Assembly (NCBI GenBank): GCA_013285445.1
Contig: CP053448.1
Coordinates: 2,170,001 to 2,234,000, forward strand
Source: Pseudomonadota bacterium
GTDB lineage: Bacteria > Pseudomonadota > Gammaproteobacteria > Xanthomonadales > Wenzhouxiangellaceae
Direction of reading: 5' to 3'
DNA length: 64,000 bases
A program made the translations under genes and the position numbers. The notes under the pieces are model-generated. The model was not told the origin of the DNA and did not search any database. It saw only the letters and a program-made list of their open reading frames with translations. Positions 7,810 through 16,929 of this stretch are shown in pieces; the first letter of the stretch is position 1, and the number at the start of each line of letters is the position of its first letter.

Positions 7810-9147
7810 ATGACGTTTACCGCATTGCCAAATCGCTCGCTAAGACGCATCACAATCGACAAGGGGCTCTTTCATCTCTTGGCCGCACTGTGTCTGTTGC
7901 CGGGGTATTTCAATCTCGGTCAAGAGTTCAAGATCGTGATGATTCCGTACGTTAGTTATTTGATCCTGGATAAACGCGCTTCCTACCTGCCGGCCTTGCT
8001 TGTCCACTTTCTGCCAGGCACTCTTGTCTCCCAGGCTATTCTAGCTGCCTGTGCTGTGCTCTCCTTGATTAACCTGAAGCTGTTGCTGAAGCTCCGGCTC
8101 GGGACTGCATTGGTCGTGACAATTCTGCCATTTCCCTTAGTCGTGTTCGCTGCTATCCGATCCGGAGAGCCGATAATTGAGGTTGGGCAGTATCTGAGTC
8201 TGTACCTCGGTTTATTCGCATTCTTCTACGGTAGTCTGATTGCCGATCAGGTCGATGAAAAAATCGTGAAGCGGGTTCTCTGGGTGTTGTTTGGGTGCGC
8301 GCTATTGCAGACGACCGGATTTACTGGTGGGACAGTCCGTTATTATTTTCTAGCAGTTCCGGCATTGATTATTGTGGGTGCAAGCCGCCTAATTCCTGGC
8401 GCTCGTTGGCACTTTTCGGTTTGGCTTTCTTTAGCAGCGGTCATCATCGTTACGTTGATATTATCCGGCGTTTTGAAAGTAACATTTATTATACTCTTCA
8501 GCACAATCGTGGCCATTTTGCTGCTTTTGGCACGAATACACTGGACGCGGGTGGTGAAGGGGCTGCCGGTGGGTAAGGTCCTGGTTATTTTCGCTTTAGT
8601 CATCACGGGCTACATGGCCGCGCCTGTCAGTTCCGAGTATGCGGCCTATGATCAGTCAAAGGGAATCCAGGACATTGAAGAAATCGATGATGTGCTTCCT
8701 GCTTTGAAATTCAAGCTATTTGGCGATCGTGGCTTGTTGTGGAAGGGCGCATGGAAAACCGTGCAAAAGCATAATGGTCTCCTGCCTCCCGAGATGCCTT
8801 CCCCGATTGTATACGTGACAAACGAGGGACTTCGTCTTCAAGTGGGGTTTGGCGCCCACAATATTGGTCTCGAGCTTCTCCGTAGCTACGGCTGGTTGGC
8901 AGGCGCAGCTGCAACCGGGATGTATCTATTATTTCTTTCTTATTCAGGCGTGGCTCTGGTGCGGAGTGATCAGCGGAACATTTTACTTCCGGTGCTGGCT
9001 GCAGTAACCGCCGTCGCTTTTGTTGGCGGCGTTTTCGGACACTTTGTGTTAAATAACAACTTTAGCTTCTTACTATTGGCTCTTGGTGGCGTGGGTTATG
9101 GAAGCTATCGTGTAGGCCTGCGCAAGTATTCGGGTGCCACACCGTGA
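7810..9147 (+). CDS. Polytopic membrane protein, Wzy/O-antigen-ligase-like
   Basis: 445 residues with about ten to eleven hydrophobic segments spread over the whole length (for example around residues 45-60, 75-110, 115-150, 160-215, 225-260 and the last 90). A larger soluble loop lies about residues 275-345 and holds GDRGLLWKGAW, followed by FGAHNIGLELLRSYGWLAGA. This topology, with a periplasmic loop and a conserved H-N pair before a helix, is that of O-antigen polymerases and ligases. It lies between two GT4 genes, fitting a polymerase for the repeat unit. Sequence motifs of this family are weak, so the call rests on topology and context. Confidence 0.65.
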   Translation: MTFTALPNRSLRRITIDKGLFHLLAALCLLPGYFNLGQEFKIVMIPYVSYLILDKRASYLPALLVHFLPGTLVSQAILAACAVLSLINLKLLLKLRLGTALVVTILPFPLVVFAAIRSGEPIIEVGQYLSLYLGLFAFFYGSLIADQVDEKIVKRVLWVLFGCALLQTTGFTGGTVRYYFLAVPALIIVGASRLIPGARWHFSVWLSLAAVIIVTLILSGVLKVTFIILFSTIVAILLLLARIHWTRVVKGLPVGKVLVIFALVITGYMAAPVSSEYAAYDQSKGIQDIEEIDDVLPALKFKLFGDRGLLWKGAWKTVQKHNGLLPPEMPSPIVYVTNEGLRLQVGFGAHNIGLELLRSYGWLAGAAATGMYLLFLSYSGVALVRSDQRNILLPVLAAVTAVAFVGGVFGHFVLNNNFSFLLLALGGVGYGSYRVGLRKYSGATP

Positions 9148-10448
9148 GAGTACTTTGGTTTGTCAATACCCCATTTACCGGATCTCAAATCGGAGCGCAT
9201 ATCGCTGGTGGTCGGGGCGGATGGCTTAGCAATCTTGCCGGATTGATTCGCGAGGACGTTGACCTGAGCGTCGCCTTTGTCGATCCATACGCTAATCCGC
9301 GAAATAAGACGGGCGGTATTACTGCCTATGCGATCCGGCCGAGCTTTTGGAAGGCGCGCTTATTAGCTCGGTCGCTGGTAAATTTCCGATCTATACACGA
9401 ATTCAAGATTAGTCAGCTGACGGATATTATAGACATTTCAGAACCGGATGTGGTGCATATTCATGGTACAGAGAAAGGCTATATTGGCCTTCTCGATCCT
9501 GACCTCGGACGAGAGGCGCCGATTATGGTCTCTTTCCAGGGAGTCATGAGTAGTTTTGCTGAGATTTCCATTAGCAGCTATGACCGAAAGTTTCTTCGAG
9601 CATTTTGGCATGATCGAGGCGGCCGTTTGGCATCGCTATTACCCAAGCGTCTTATTGGTGAAATGCGGCTTGCAAGGGAGCAGGCTAAGCGCGAGCGGCG
9701 TTTTATTCAGTTTGCCCGGTTCGTGGATGGTAGGACGCGTTTTGATCGAGAGGTCGCAGGGGTGCTGGCACCAAATGCGCATTATTTTCACATCGACCGA
9801 GTCCTGCGCCGGCCCTTTTACGCTCAACGCTGGAACCCAGATTCCTTATCATTTGATGTTGCGATTTCGACGCTCAGTGATTCCCTAAGAAAAGGTTTTG
9901 ACTTGGTAGCGGCGGCAGCGCGATTAATTCTCAGGGTTAGGCCGAACTTCAAGTGGCGAATCGCCGGGCTCACGGAAAACTCGATGAGTGTAAGAGCTGC
10001 GCGCAGACTGCTGGGAAAGGACTACCCCGAAGACTGCTTTGATTTTCAGGGGAAGCTGGGCCCGGAGGCCCTTGCAGAGTCGCTCTGCGGCGCATCTGTC
10101 TTTGTTCTTCCCTCTTACGCCGAAAATAGCCCAAATTCATTGGCCGAAGCGCAAATTCTTGGCGTTCCGTGCGTCGCAAATGATGTTGGTGGCGTTTCTA
10201 CTTATATCGACAACCATAAGACGGGTGTCTTGGTTCCTCCAGGTGACGCGCTGGCACTGGCCGGGTCTATCCTTTCGATGCTGAATGATCCTGGCCGCGC
10301 TATCGGATTGGCCGCCGCTGGGCGGCGTGTTGCGCTCGAGCGACACGACGCAGGTCGGATCAAGAAACAAATTCTCAACGCTTATGAAACTGTGATGTCG
10401 GATTCGCCGATATCCGGAGACGCCCGCCGGCACAATGAAGGTGGGTGA
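9144..10448 (+). CDS. Glycosyltransferase family 4 protein
   Basis: 434 residues from a GTG overlapping the previous stop (GTGA). GT-B features: N-terminal HIAGGRGGWLSNLAGL and DVVHIHGTEKGYIGL, C-terminal FQGKLGPEALAESLCGASVFVLPSYAENSPNSLAEAQILGVPCVAND, which includes the E-x7-E block typical of GT4 enzymes, then GVLVPPGDALALA. It follows the polymerase-like gene directly and belongs to the same AT-richer segment. Sugar specificity is unknown. Confidence 0.88.
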   Translation: MRVLWFVNTPFTGSQIGAHIAGGRGGWLSNLAGLIREDVDLSVAFVDPYANPRNKTGGITAYAIRPSFWKARLLARSLVNFRSIHEFKISQLTDIIDISEPDVVHIHGTEKGYIGLLDPDLGREAPIMVSFQGVMSSFAEISISSYDRKFLRAFWHDRGGRLASLLPKRLIGEMRLAREQAKRERRFIQFARFVDGRTRFDREVAGVLAPNAHYFHIDRVLRRPFYAQRWNPDSLSFDVAISTLSDSLRKGFDLVAAAARLILRVRPNFKWRIAGLTENSMSVRAARRLLGKDYPEDCFDFQGKLGPEALAESLCGASVFVLPSYAENSPNSLAEAQILGVPCVANDVGGVSTYIDNHKTGVLVPPGDALALAGSILSMLNDPGRAIGLAAAGRRVALERHDAGRIKKQILNAYETVMSDSPISGDARRHNEGG

Positions 10449-10476
10449 CTCGGCAGTATTAAAGGAGCTCTAGGAT

Positions 10477-11337
10477 ATGAAGTTCACTCTTGTGAGGCGG
10501 TATAGTGTTGCTATGCTCTGGCGATGGATTTGTTCGGCGGTTGGCCAAAGTTATGCGAGGCGCTTCAACTTCGTGAATCGGTGGCTTTTCCGATATCCTA
10601 TTCGCTGCGAGTACCTATCCGGGGACCAGTGCTTCCAAATCCAGGATACCGGTGGCATGTGTTTTGCTTTCATTAATCGGGCAATGATCGGACGCTTTCG
10701 CAGAGGAATTGAAAACCGCCTGGATACGCTGGCAGTCGAGTATCTTGTGCCGCAATGCACCATTAAAGAAGGCGACATCGTCATCGATATTGGCGCCAAT
10801 ATAGGGGAATTCACCAGATACTGTTGTGAACACCGGGGAGCTCGAGTTGTCGCGATTGAGCCAGAAAATGCGTGTGAAGCCGCACTAAGGATTAATCTCA
10901 AGGGTCTTGACGCTATCTATTCAAACGAAGCGCTATGGTGTGAGGATGCCGAATTGTTGCTCTATCATAGTCACGCGTCGAATGACACCACGCTGATCGA
11001 GCCGGTAACCTACGATTTCTCTGAAACCATACGCGTGGTTACGCTTGACGGATTGATGTCTCGGCTTGATACTGGGTGGGAACAGCCTATTGACACGATA
11101 AAACTCGTTAAAATTGAGGCTGAAGGCGCAGAGCCGGAAATTATCGCCGGAGGCTCCGCCACACTCGCACGTACCCATTATGTGGCAGTGGACTGCGGAC
11201 CAGAGCGAGGGCTAAAGCAAGAATCCACGCTGTTGCCGGTTGTGAATGCGCTTTTGCGTCTTGGTTTTCGCTTTGTGGGCTTTAGGGCGCGACGGATGGT
11301 TGTTTTAATGAAAAATGACGCTTTAGAGAATCGGTAA
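10477..11337 (+). CDS. FkbM-family methyltransferase
   Basis: 286 residues. A SAM-binding fold is shown by IVIDIGANIGEFTRYCCEHRGARVVAIEPE (motif I and acidic loop), and the C-terminal IKLVKIEAEGAEPEIIAG matches the FkbM block. Such enzymes O-methylate sugars or other small groups. The N-terminal 90 residues contain a basic stretch and IGRFRRGIENR, with no clear membrane segment. A GGAG-like site precedes the ATG. It is followed by a 185 bp non-coding gap, the longest in this part of the locus, so a transcript boundary may lie here. Confidence 0.85.
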   Translation: MKFTLVRRYSVAMLWRWICSAVGQSYARRFNFVNRWLFRYPIRCEYLSGDQCFQIQDTGGMCFAFINRAMIGRFRRGIENRLDTLAVEYLVPQCTIKEGDIVIDIGANIGEFTRYCCEHRGARVVAIEPENACEAALRINLKGLDAIYSNEALWCEDAELLLYHSHASNDTTLIEPVTYDFSETIRVVTLDGLMSRLDTGWEQPIDTIKLVKIEAEGAEPEIIAGGSATLARTHYVAVDCGPERGLKQESTLLPVVNALLRLGFRFVGFRARRMVVLMKNDALENR

Positions 11338-11522
11338 CGGGCTCGCATTAAAACAACGGACGAAAATGGCGGTTGCTCTCCCATGTATCTATGTGCCTCA
11401 TAAAACTCAGATGGAACGATATAAGACGGGAACTGATTGCGTCCGAAAGCAATGCACGTCATGGAATCCGAGTGCCGAGAACTCCGGCACATGCCTGCTC
11501 CGTATGACAAAGTGAAGATTAA

Positions 11523-12671
11523 TTGAAGGTTAGAAAAATCATAAGTTCCGAACTAGGCAAACGCGCGCTTTCCCTTCTTCCCGGCTGGCGCACGAAGCGC
11601 CAGATCGTTGTGATCCAAAGCGATGACTGGTTTTCGATACGAACAAAAAGCCGGTCAGCCTTAAGGCAGCTTAAGAGGGCAGGCGCCGATATCGAACGAT
11701 GTCATTACATGAAGTTCGATCACTTTGAAAGGGCTGAAGATATCTCTGCCCTGTTTGAGGTATTACAAAGTGTTGTAGACTGTAATGGGCGCCCCGCGTG
11801 TCTAACAGCGAATTGCCTTTCGGCTAATCCTGATTTCAAAAAGATTCTTGAATCGGACTTCAGGGAATATTCGCGCGAACCGTCACTGCAAACTTTGAAG
11901 CGAGTACCCGGGGCCGATGGCAACATGGAAATCTGGCATCAGGCATGTTCGTCTGGCGTTTGTCATCCGCAATCTCATGGGCGTGAGCACCTGAACGTTG
12001 GGCGCTGGCTGCGTGCCCTGCAGGATGGCTCCGATAAGGTAACTCGAACTGCATTCGATAACGAAATGTTTGCGGTCAGCGCGCATATTATTCCGGAGGC
12101 TCGTGATAGCTTTATGGCAGCTTTCGATTCGGCCGGCGAAGCCGAGCCGCCAAGGCCCGATTCGGTGGTAGCGGATGCAATGGCCGAATTTACCGAGATG
12201 TTTGGGTATGCGTCACGGTCCTTTATTGCTCCAAACTATATTTGGAATTACCTAACTGAGGTCGCTTTGCATGAAAGCGGTGTCCAATTTATTCAAAGCG
12301 GCAGGGCGCAATGGGTCCCGTTAGAGGACGGGCGCGGGCGTAAGCTTCGGCGCCGCTTCCTCGGTTATGAGAATAATCTTGGCCAAATCTATCTCGTCAG
12401 AAATGTTGACTTCGAGCCATCTTCCGACCCCACAGTGGATTGGGAAGATCGAGCGCTATCTCAGGTCAAGCTTGCTTTTGGCCTCCGCAAGCCAGCTGTA
12501 ATCAGTACGCATCGCGTCAACTTCATGGGTGGTCTAGATCCCAGAAATCGTGATCGCGGTCTGAAAGCACTGAGTGGCTTATTGCAGTCGGTAGTGAAGC
12601 GGTGGCCAGGCGTTGAGTTTATTCGCACTACCGAATTAGGAGACATGGTCAGGGCGAGCACAGCGCCGTGA
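11523..12671 (+). CDS. Polysaccharide-deacetylase-like protein (paralogue 1)
   Basis: 382 residues from a TTG start. Residues VIQSDDWFSIR near the N-terminus resemble the D-D motif of NodB-type deacetylases, and SHGREHLNV provides a His pair for metal. A further block VISTHRVNFMGGLDPRNRDRGL follows near the C-terminus. The same three blocks occur in the same order in the protein at 19259 (AVDDYANVR, FHGREHLNV, ISSHRVNFCGHLDEANRKRGL), so the two are paralogues. The family normally removes acetyl groups from N-acetylated sugars. Overlap of TGATG with the next gene implies coupling. Catalytic assignment is tentative because the canonical TFDDG motif is altered. Confidence 0.65.
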   Translation: MKVRKIISSELGKRALSLLPGWRTKRQIVVIQSDDWFSIRTKSRSALRQLKRAGADIERCHYMKFDHFERAEDISALFEVLQSVVDCNGRPACLTANCLSANPDFKKILESDFREYSREPSLQTLKRVPGADGNMEIWHQACSSGVCHPQSHGREHLNVGRWLRALQDGSDKVTRTAFDNEMFAVSAHIIPEARDSFMAAFDSAGEAEPPRPDSVVADAMAEFTEMFGYASRSFIAPNYIWNYLTEVALHESGVQFIQSGRAQWVPLEDGRGRKLRRRFLGYENNLGQIYLVRNVDFEPSSDPTVDWEDRALSQVKLAFGLRKPAVISTHRVNFMGGLDPRNRDRGLKALSGLLQSVVKRWPGVEFIRTTELGDMVRASTAP

Positions 12672-13804
12672 TGAAAGCGCTTGTGGTCGGCGACTTTAGT
12701 CCACAGGGGCGCTTGGCTAATCTGCACAATCAATCGCCCAAAAATGTTTTCGGTAGTTTCTTGTCGACCATCACAGGAGCAGATCTGGCAATCCTGAACC
12801 TGGAAGCGCCTTTATGTGAGCCGATCAAGCCGATAGTCAAGACCGGACCTTCCTTGCACGCCAGTCCCGAGATCGCAAGCTTTATTGCTGATTCTGGATT
12901 CGGATTGGCGTGCCTTGCCAATAATCACATAATGGATTACGGCCCGGAGGGACTTGCGGAAACCATTGCCACATTGGATCAGGCCGGTATTCCAGGAATT
13001 GGGGCTGGGGATGGCTATGAAACAGCGGTGAAACCCTTCTTTGCTGACCTCGGTTGTCAACGCATTGCTATTTTGAATTTCGCCGAAAACGAATGGAGCA
13101 CCACGCACGGGGACGAACCAGGAGCTTGCCCTATCGACCCTATTCGAAACTTCGCCGCGATCCAGTCTTCGCGTCAACAGGCTGATTATGTACTGGTTAT
13201 CACGCACGGCGGCCATGAATGCTACAACTTGCCTAGCCCGGCCATGCAGGATCTCTTTAGATTTTATGTAGACTCTGGCGCAGATGCGGTAGTTAATCAT
13301 CACACCCACTGTACTAGTGGCTTTGAAATCTATCAAGGCAAGCTGATTTTTTACTCGGCTGGGAACTTCCTTTTTGACAGTGCCCAGCGCCGAGAGGGTC
13401 TATGGACTAAAGGAATGGCTGTAGAATTGGTATTTGATAAAAAGGGTTTATGCTTCCGGCTCCATCATTTTGATCAATGTACCGAAAGTGAGCTGTTTCG
13501 GGTGGTAGATGAAGAGGAAAGCGAAAGACGCAACCAGTATCTCGATACCCTCAATCAGACCATAGGGAATCCGGACGCTTTGGCCGAAAAATTCAACGAA
13601 ATGATTAGCGATCGAAGACAGTTGTATCAAGCCTATCTCGAGCCGAGAATGCCACGCATAATTGGGGCCGCCCAGCGACGCGGTTGGTTGCCCAGCTTGC
13701 TCAGTCGCCGTCACCGCACTCTATTACTGAACCTCGTGCGATGCGAGTCGCATCGAGAGATCGTTCTTGAGCTTCTGAAGCGCGATGCTGGCCATACACG
13801 ATAG
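12671..13804 (+). CDS. CapA-family metallophosphatase-like protein
   Basis: 377 residues from ATG 12671 (a GTG codon precedes it). The calcineurin-like CapA fold is shown by VVGDFSP, NLEAPL, CLANNHIMDYG, ITHGGHE and VNHHTHCTSGFEIYQGKLIFYSAGNFLFD, which supply the metal-binding Asp, Asn and His residues. CapA/PgsA proteins take part in making poly-gamma-glutamate capsules, though many homologues sit in other glycan loci. Here it is followed immediately by an ATP-grasp gene, which keeps an amino-acid-linked polymer as one option. There is no signal peptide or membrane anchor, unlike classical CapA. Confidence 0.85.
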   Translation: MKALVVGDFSPQGRLANLHNQSPKNVFGSFLSTITGADLAILNLEAPLCEPIKPIVKTGPSLHASPEIASFIADSGFGLACLANNHIMDYGPEGLAETIATLDQAGIPGIGAGDGYETAVKPFFADLGCQRIAILNFAENEWSTTHGDEPGACPIDPIRNFAAIQSSRQQADYVLVITHGGHECYNLPSPAMQDLFRFYVDSGADAVVNHHTHCTSGFEIYQGKLIFYSAGNFLFDSAQRREGLWTKGMAVELVFDKKGLCFRLHHFDQCTESELFRVVDEEESERRNQYLDTLNQTIGNPDALAEKFNEMISDRRQLYQAYLEPRMPRIIGAAQRRGWLPSLLSRRHRTLLLNLVRCESHREIVLELLKRDAGHTR

Positions 13805-14798
13805 CCCCGCCGGCTTCCACCCCCGCTGGATTGACTACTGCGAACGACAGGGCATCCCCTATCGCCTAGTAAACTGTCACGCCAGCGACATCATCGAGCA
13901 GGTCAAAGGCTGCCAGGCCTTGATGTGGCACCACGGGCACTCACACCCAAAGGACGTATTGATCGCCCGCCCGATCCTGTCTGCTCTGGAGCATGCCGGT
14001 ATCAAGGTGTTCCCCGATTTCCGTACCGCCTGGCACTTCGACGACAAGGTGGCGCAGAAATACCTGTTCGAGGCACTCGATATACCCGCCGTTTTCGCTC
14101 ATGTGTTTGTTGATCGAAAACAGGCGCTGGATTGGATCGAGCAGACCGAGTTCCCCAAGGTGTTCAAGCTCCGGCGGGGCGCCGGTTCGGCCGGTGTGAG
14201 GCTTGTTCGCGACCGACGAGCAGCGCGTAGGCTCGTTAACCAATCGTTCGGCCGGGGCTTCCCGCTCTACGACCCCTGGGCCAGCCTGAAAGATCGAGCA
14301 GACAAGGTCCGAATCGGAAAACTGCCGACGCGCTCGCTGATAACTGGGCTTGCTCGACTGGCTTATCCCCCGCGCTACGCTCGCATCCTGGGCCGGGAGC
14401 GGGGCTATGTGTACTTCCAGGACTACATCCCGGAGAACGACAGTGACACCCGCGTGATCGTAATCGGCGAGCGAGCGTTCGGCATTCGGCGCATGGTGCG
14501 CCCAGGCGATTTCAGGGCGTCGGGAAGCGGACGTATCCTGCACGCGCGCGAGGCGATCGATGAACGGTGCGTCGAACTCGCGTTCCGCGCTGCAGATAAG
14601 CTGGGCGGCGACTGCGTCGCACTCGATTTCGTTTTCGATCAGGCTGATCGCCCGCTGATCCTGGAAGCCAGCTATGGCTTCGATCAGAAGGGCTACGAGC
14701 GTTGTCCGGGCTATTGGGATCGAAACGTAAATTGGCATGAGGGCACTTTTGACGCACAAGTCTGGATGGTGGTGCGGACGCTGGAATCACTGGAGTAA
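13785..14798 (+). CDS. ATP-grasp ligase-like protein 1
   Basis: 337 residues, starting inside the end of the CapA gene. ATP-grasp features: KVAQKYLFEALDIPAVFAHVF, then FPKVFKLRRGAGSAGVRLV (the ATP-binding lysine and glycine-rich loop), YFQDYIPENDSDTRVIVIG, and the metal-binding end VALDFVFDQADRPLILEASYGF. This layout is close to RimK/glutathione-synthetase-type ligases that join a carboxylate to an amine. The gene is clearly richer in GC than the genes on both sides (up to 13780 and from 14821), suggesting a separate origin. Substrate is unknown. Confidence 0.8.
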   Translation: MLAIHDSPAGFHPRWIDYCERQGIPYRLVNCHASDIIEQVKGCQALMWHHGHSHPKDVLIARPILSALEHAGIKVFPDFRTAWHFDDKVAQKYLFEALDIPAVFAHVFVDRKQALDWIEQTEFPKVFKLRRGAGSAGVRLVRDRRAARRLVNQSFGRGFPLYDPWASLKDRADKVRIGKLPTRSLITGLARLAYPPRYARILGRERGYVYFQDYIPENDSDTRVIVIGERAFGIRRMVRPGDFRASGSGRILHAREAIDERCVELAFRAADKLGGDCVALDFVFDQADRPLILEASYGFDQKGYERCPGYWDRNVNWHEGTFDAQVWMVVRTLESLE

Positions 14799-14820
14799 GC
14801 TCACTTATATTTCTGAAAAG

Positions 14821-15690
14821 ATGACCTACCGAGGAAAGATTAACTCAAACTTGCATCGCTGTCTCAGCTATATACCGGATCGCCTGTATTTACGCCTGCG
14901 GTACCGCCAGCGCGTAGGAAATTGGCCAGACTTAAACAACCCGAAAAAATTTACTGAGAAGCTTCAATGGTTAAAGCTTCATGACCGCAACGAGGCCCTA
15001 CCGATCCTCGCGGATAAGCTGCAATTGAAAGCCTTCGTCAAGCAAAGAATTGGTGCGCAATATACGATACCGGTTCTTTCTTGGGGCAACACCGCAGACC
15101 AATTCACCATTAATACTCCTCCGGCTGCGCCATTTGTCCTAAAAACAAACCATGACAGTGGCAGTACTCGAGTTTTCCTAAATTTCGAAAATTTAGATAT
15201 CAGGGGAATACAAAAGTGGCTTAGGGAGAAGCTTTCGGCTAACTTCTATTTGGCCAACCGCGAATGGGAGTATGAAAGTATTTCGCCGAAATGGTTTATA
15301 GAACCGCTTCTCGAAGATGATTCTGGAAACAGTCGCCTCAATGACTTCAAAGTTCACTGCTTTCACGGAGCTCCTTTCTTTATCCAAACTATATTTGATA
15401 GAGACTCAAAACCCAAGGAAAACTGGTTTGATGTGCATTGGAAGCCAGTTAATATTTATTACTTCTCAGAGTATAAAGCCCATGTCCCGAAACCGTCGTG
15501 TCTAAGTGAGATTCTCTCAATTGCAAAGACATTAAGCGCTGATTTCTATTATGTTCGAGTCGACTTTTATATTCGCAAAGGTCGGCCCCTTGTGGGCGAG
15601 ATGACGTTTAGACCGTACGGTGGATTTATGAAGTGGAACCCAGACTCCGCGGACTATATGCTTGGAAACCTCCTCAATGTCGGGAACTAG
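14821..15690 (+). CDS. ATP-grasp protein 2, TupA-like
   Basis: 289 residues from ATG 14821. The N-terminus, DRLYLRLRYRQRVGNWPDLNNPKKFTEKLQWLKLHDRN followed by DKLQLKAFVKQRIG, is the hallmark of the TupA-like ATP-grasp family found in teichuronopeptide and polysaccharide loci. FVLKTNHDSGSTRVF gives the ATP loop, NDFKVHCFHGAPFFIQ and FYYVRVDFYIRKGRPLVGEMTF the C-terminal part. TupA is linked to a glutamate-glucuronate polymer in Bacillus; that role cannot be assumed here. It is low in GC like the following gene and overlaps it. Confidence 0.85.
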   Translation: MTYRGKINSNLHRCLSYIPDRLYLRLRYRQRVGNWPDLNNPKKFTEKLQWLKLHDRNEALPILADKLQLKAFVKQRIGAQYTIPVLSWGNTADQFTINTPPAAPFVLKTNHDSGSTRVFLNFENLDIRGIQKWLREKLSANFYLANREWEYESISPKWFIEPLLEDDSGNSRLNDFKVHCFHGAPFFIQTIFDRDSKPKENWFDVHWKPVNIYYFSEYKAHVPKPSCLSEILSIAKTLSADFYYVRVDFYIRKGRPLVGEMTFRPYGGFMKWNPDSADYMLGNLLNVGN

Positions 15691-16819
15691 CAGAAGCTCC
15701 AAGAATAACGGCAGGAACGTGTGCTTTATTTGTATATCATTGCGGCCTGGGGGAACCGAGAGAGTCGTCGCTCGCGCCGCGAACTATCTGACCCAGGACA
15801 GCGAAGTCACTATACTCCTCCTTAGTAGAGCCTCCACTTTCTATAAGCTCAACCCCAACGTTACATTGGTGCAGCCAAAATTTGCAGGCTTAAAAGAAGT
15901 TGGCTGGAAATGGCCTTTTAAAGTATTAATTTATCTTTGGCGTGCGATCTCTGCTGTTAAACCAGCGGTTATACTGTGCTTCGGTGAAGCGATCGCACCG
16001 CTGATTGTTGTCGTTGCACGGCTGAACCGAATACCTGTCATTGTTTTCAATCGTGCAAGTCCGCTAAGTAGCCTACGCGGCGTACGTGGATTGATTAACC
16101 CCTTGATCTATCCAATGGCCCGTTTCGTTGTAGTTCAGACTAAGCGTGCGGCAGATTTATTACGGCCTAGATATCGATTTTGCCGCTTTGAGGTATTCCC
16201 AAATCCGATATCGCTTCCGGACAAGGTGCCTCCAACCAACCAGCGCGAAATCCGTGTGATCAATGTCGGCAGCCTTGGTGGAAAAAAAAATCAAAAAGCG
16301 CTGATGCGAATTTTCGCTAACGTGAAGGTCGAGTCAAACTGGATTCTGGAGTTTGTGGGCGACGGGCCAGATAGAAAACTACTAGAACAATGTGCTAAAC
16401 GCCTAAATCTTGATCAAGTCGTTCGATTTATTGGGCAACGCGATGACGTCGAGACGCTGCTTGCGGAAAGTTCGATATTTGCCTTTACTTCACTTACTGA
16501 GGGGTTTCCCAACGCTCTAGCCGAGGCGATGGCTGCCGGATGTGCATGCATCAGCTACGACTGCCCGACCGGACCAGCTGAGCTGATCGAACATGGCGTC
16601 AACGGTTTCCTGGTCGAATCGGGTAACGAAGTGGAGTATACCCGCTTTCTTCAGCGCTTGATGGACGAGCCTGAGCTACGTGCACTATTCTCGCACAACG
16701 CCCGGGAGTCGATGAGGCGATTTGAGGCAGGTGCCGTGTTGGCGAGATTGGAAGGGATGATCGAGGAAGTTGCACGGCAGGCACAAGGCTCAAGGCGCAA
16801 GGTGCAAAGAAAATCGTGA
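15677..16819 (+). CDS. Glycosyltransferase family 4 protein
   Basis: 380 residues from ATG 15677, which lies inside the end of the previous gene; a TTG at 15662 is an alternative. GT-B and GT4 signatures: LRPGGTERVVARAANYL, VINVGSLGGKKNQKALMRIF, VRFIGQRDDVETLLAESSIFAFTSLTEGFPNALAEAMAAGCACISYDCPTGPAELI. The last stretch, with E-G-F-P-N-x-L-A-E-A and C-P-T-G-P, is typical of galactosaminyl- or galactosyl-transferases such as GalNAc-alpha transferases of the PglH type. AT-rich like its upstream neighbour. Confidence 0.9.
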   Translation: MSGTSRSSKNNGRNVCFICISLRPGGTERVVARAANYLTQDSEVTILLLSRASTFYKLNPNVTLVQPKFAGLKEVGWKWPFKVLIYLWRAISAVKPAVILCFGEAIAPLIVVVARLNRIPVIVFNRASPLSSLRGVRGLINPLIYPMARFVVVQTKRAADLLRPRYRFCRFEVFPNPISLPDKVPPTNQREIRVINVGSLGGKKNQKALMRIFANVKVESNWILEFVGDGPDRKLLEQCAKRLNLDQVVRFIGQRDDVETLLAESSIFAFTSLTEGFPNALAEAMAAGCACISYDCPTGPAELIEHGVNGFLVESGNEVEYTRFLQRLMDEPELRALFSHNARESMRRFEAGAVLARLEGMIEEVARQAQGSRRKVQRKS

Positions 16820-16925
16820 CCACCTTGCGTCAATCCAGGTTCCGTCTGGTGGATGTACGGGGCGTGAAGCTTGTCCATTCATTTCTCGGCGTCCATGTCT
16901 CCATTCTTGCGCCTTGCGCTTGAAA
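16781..16925. repeat. Low-complexity tract with inverted flanks
   Basis: The gap between two glycosyltransferase genes starts with CAAGGCTCAAGGCGCAAGGTGCAAAG-type purine-rich units (16785-16810) and ends with TTGCGCCTTGCGCTTG (16908-16923), a pyrimidine-rich version. The two ends are partly inverted copies and could pair in RNA. Confidence 0.5.
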
Positions 16926-16929
16926 CCCT

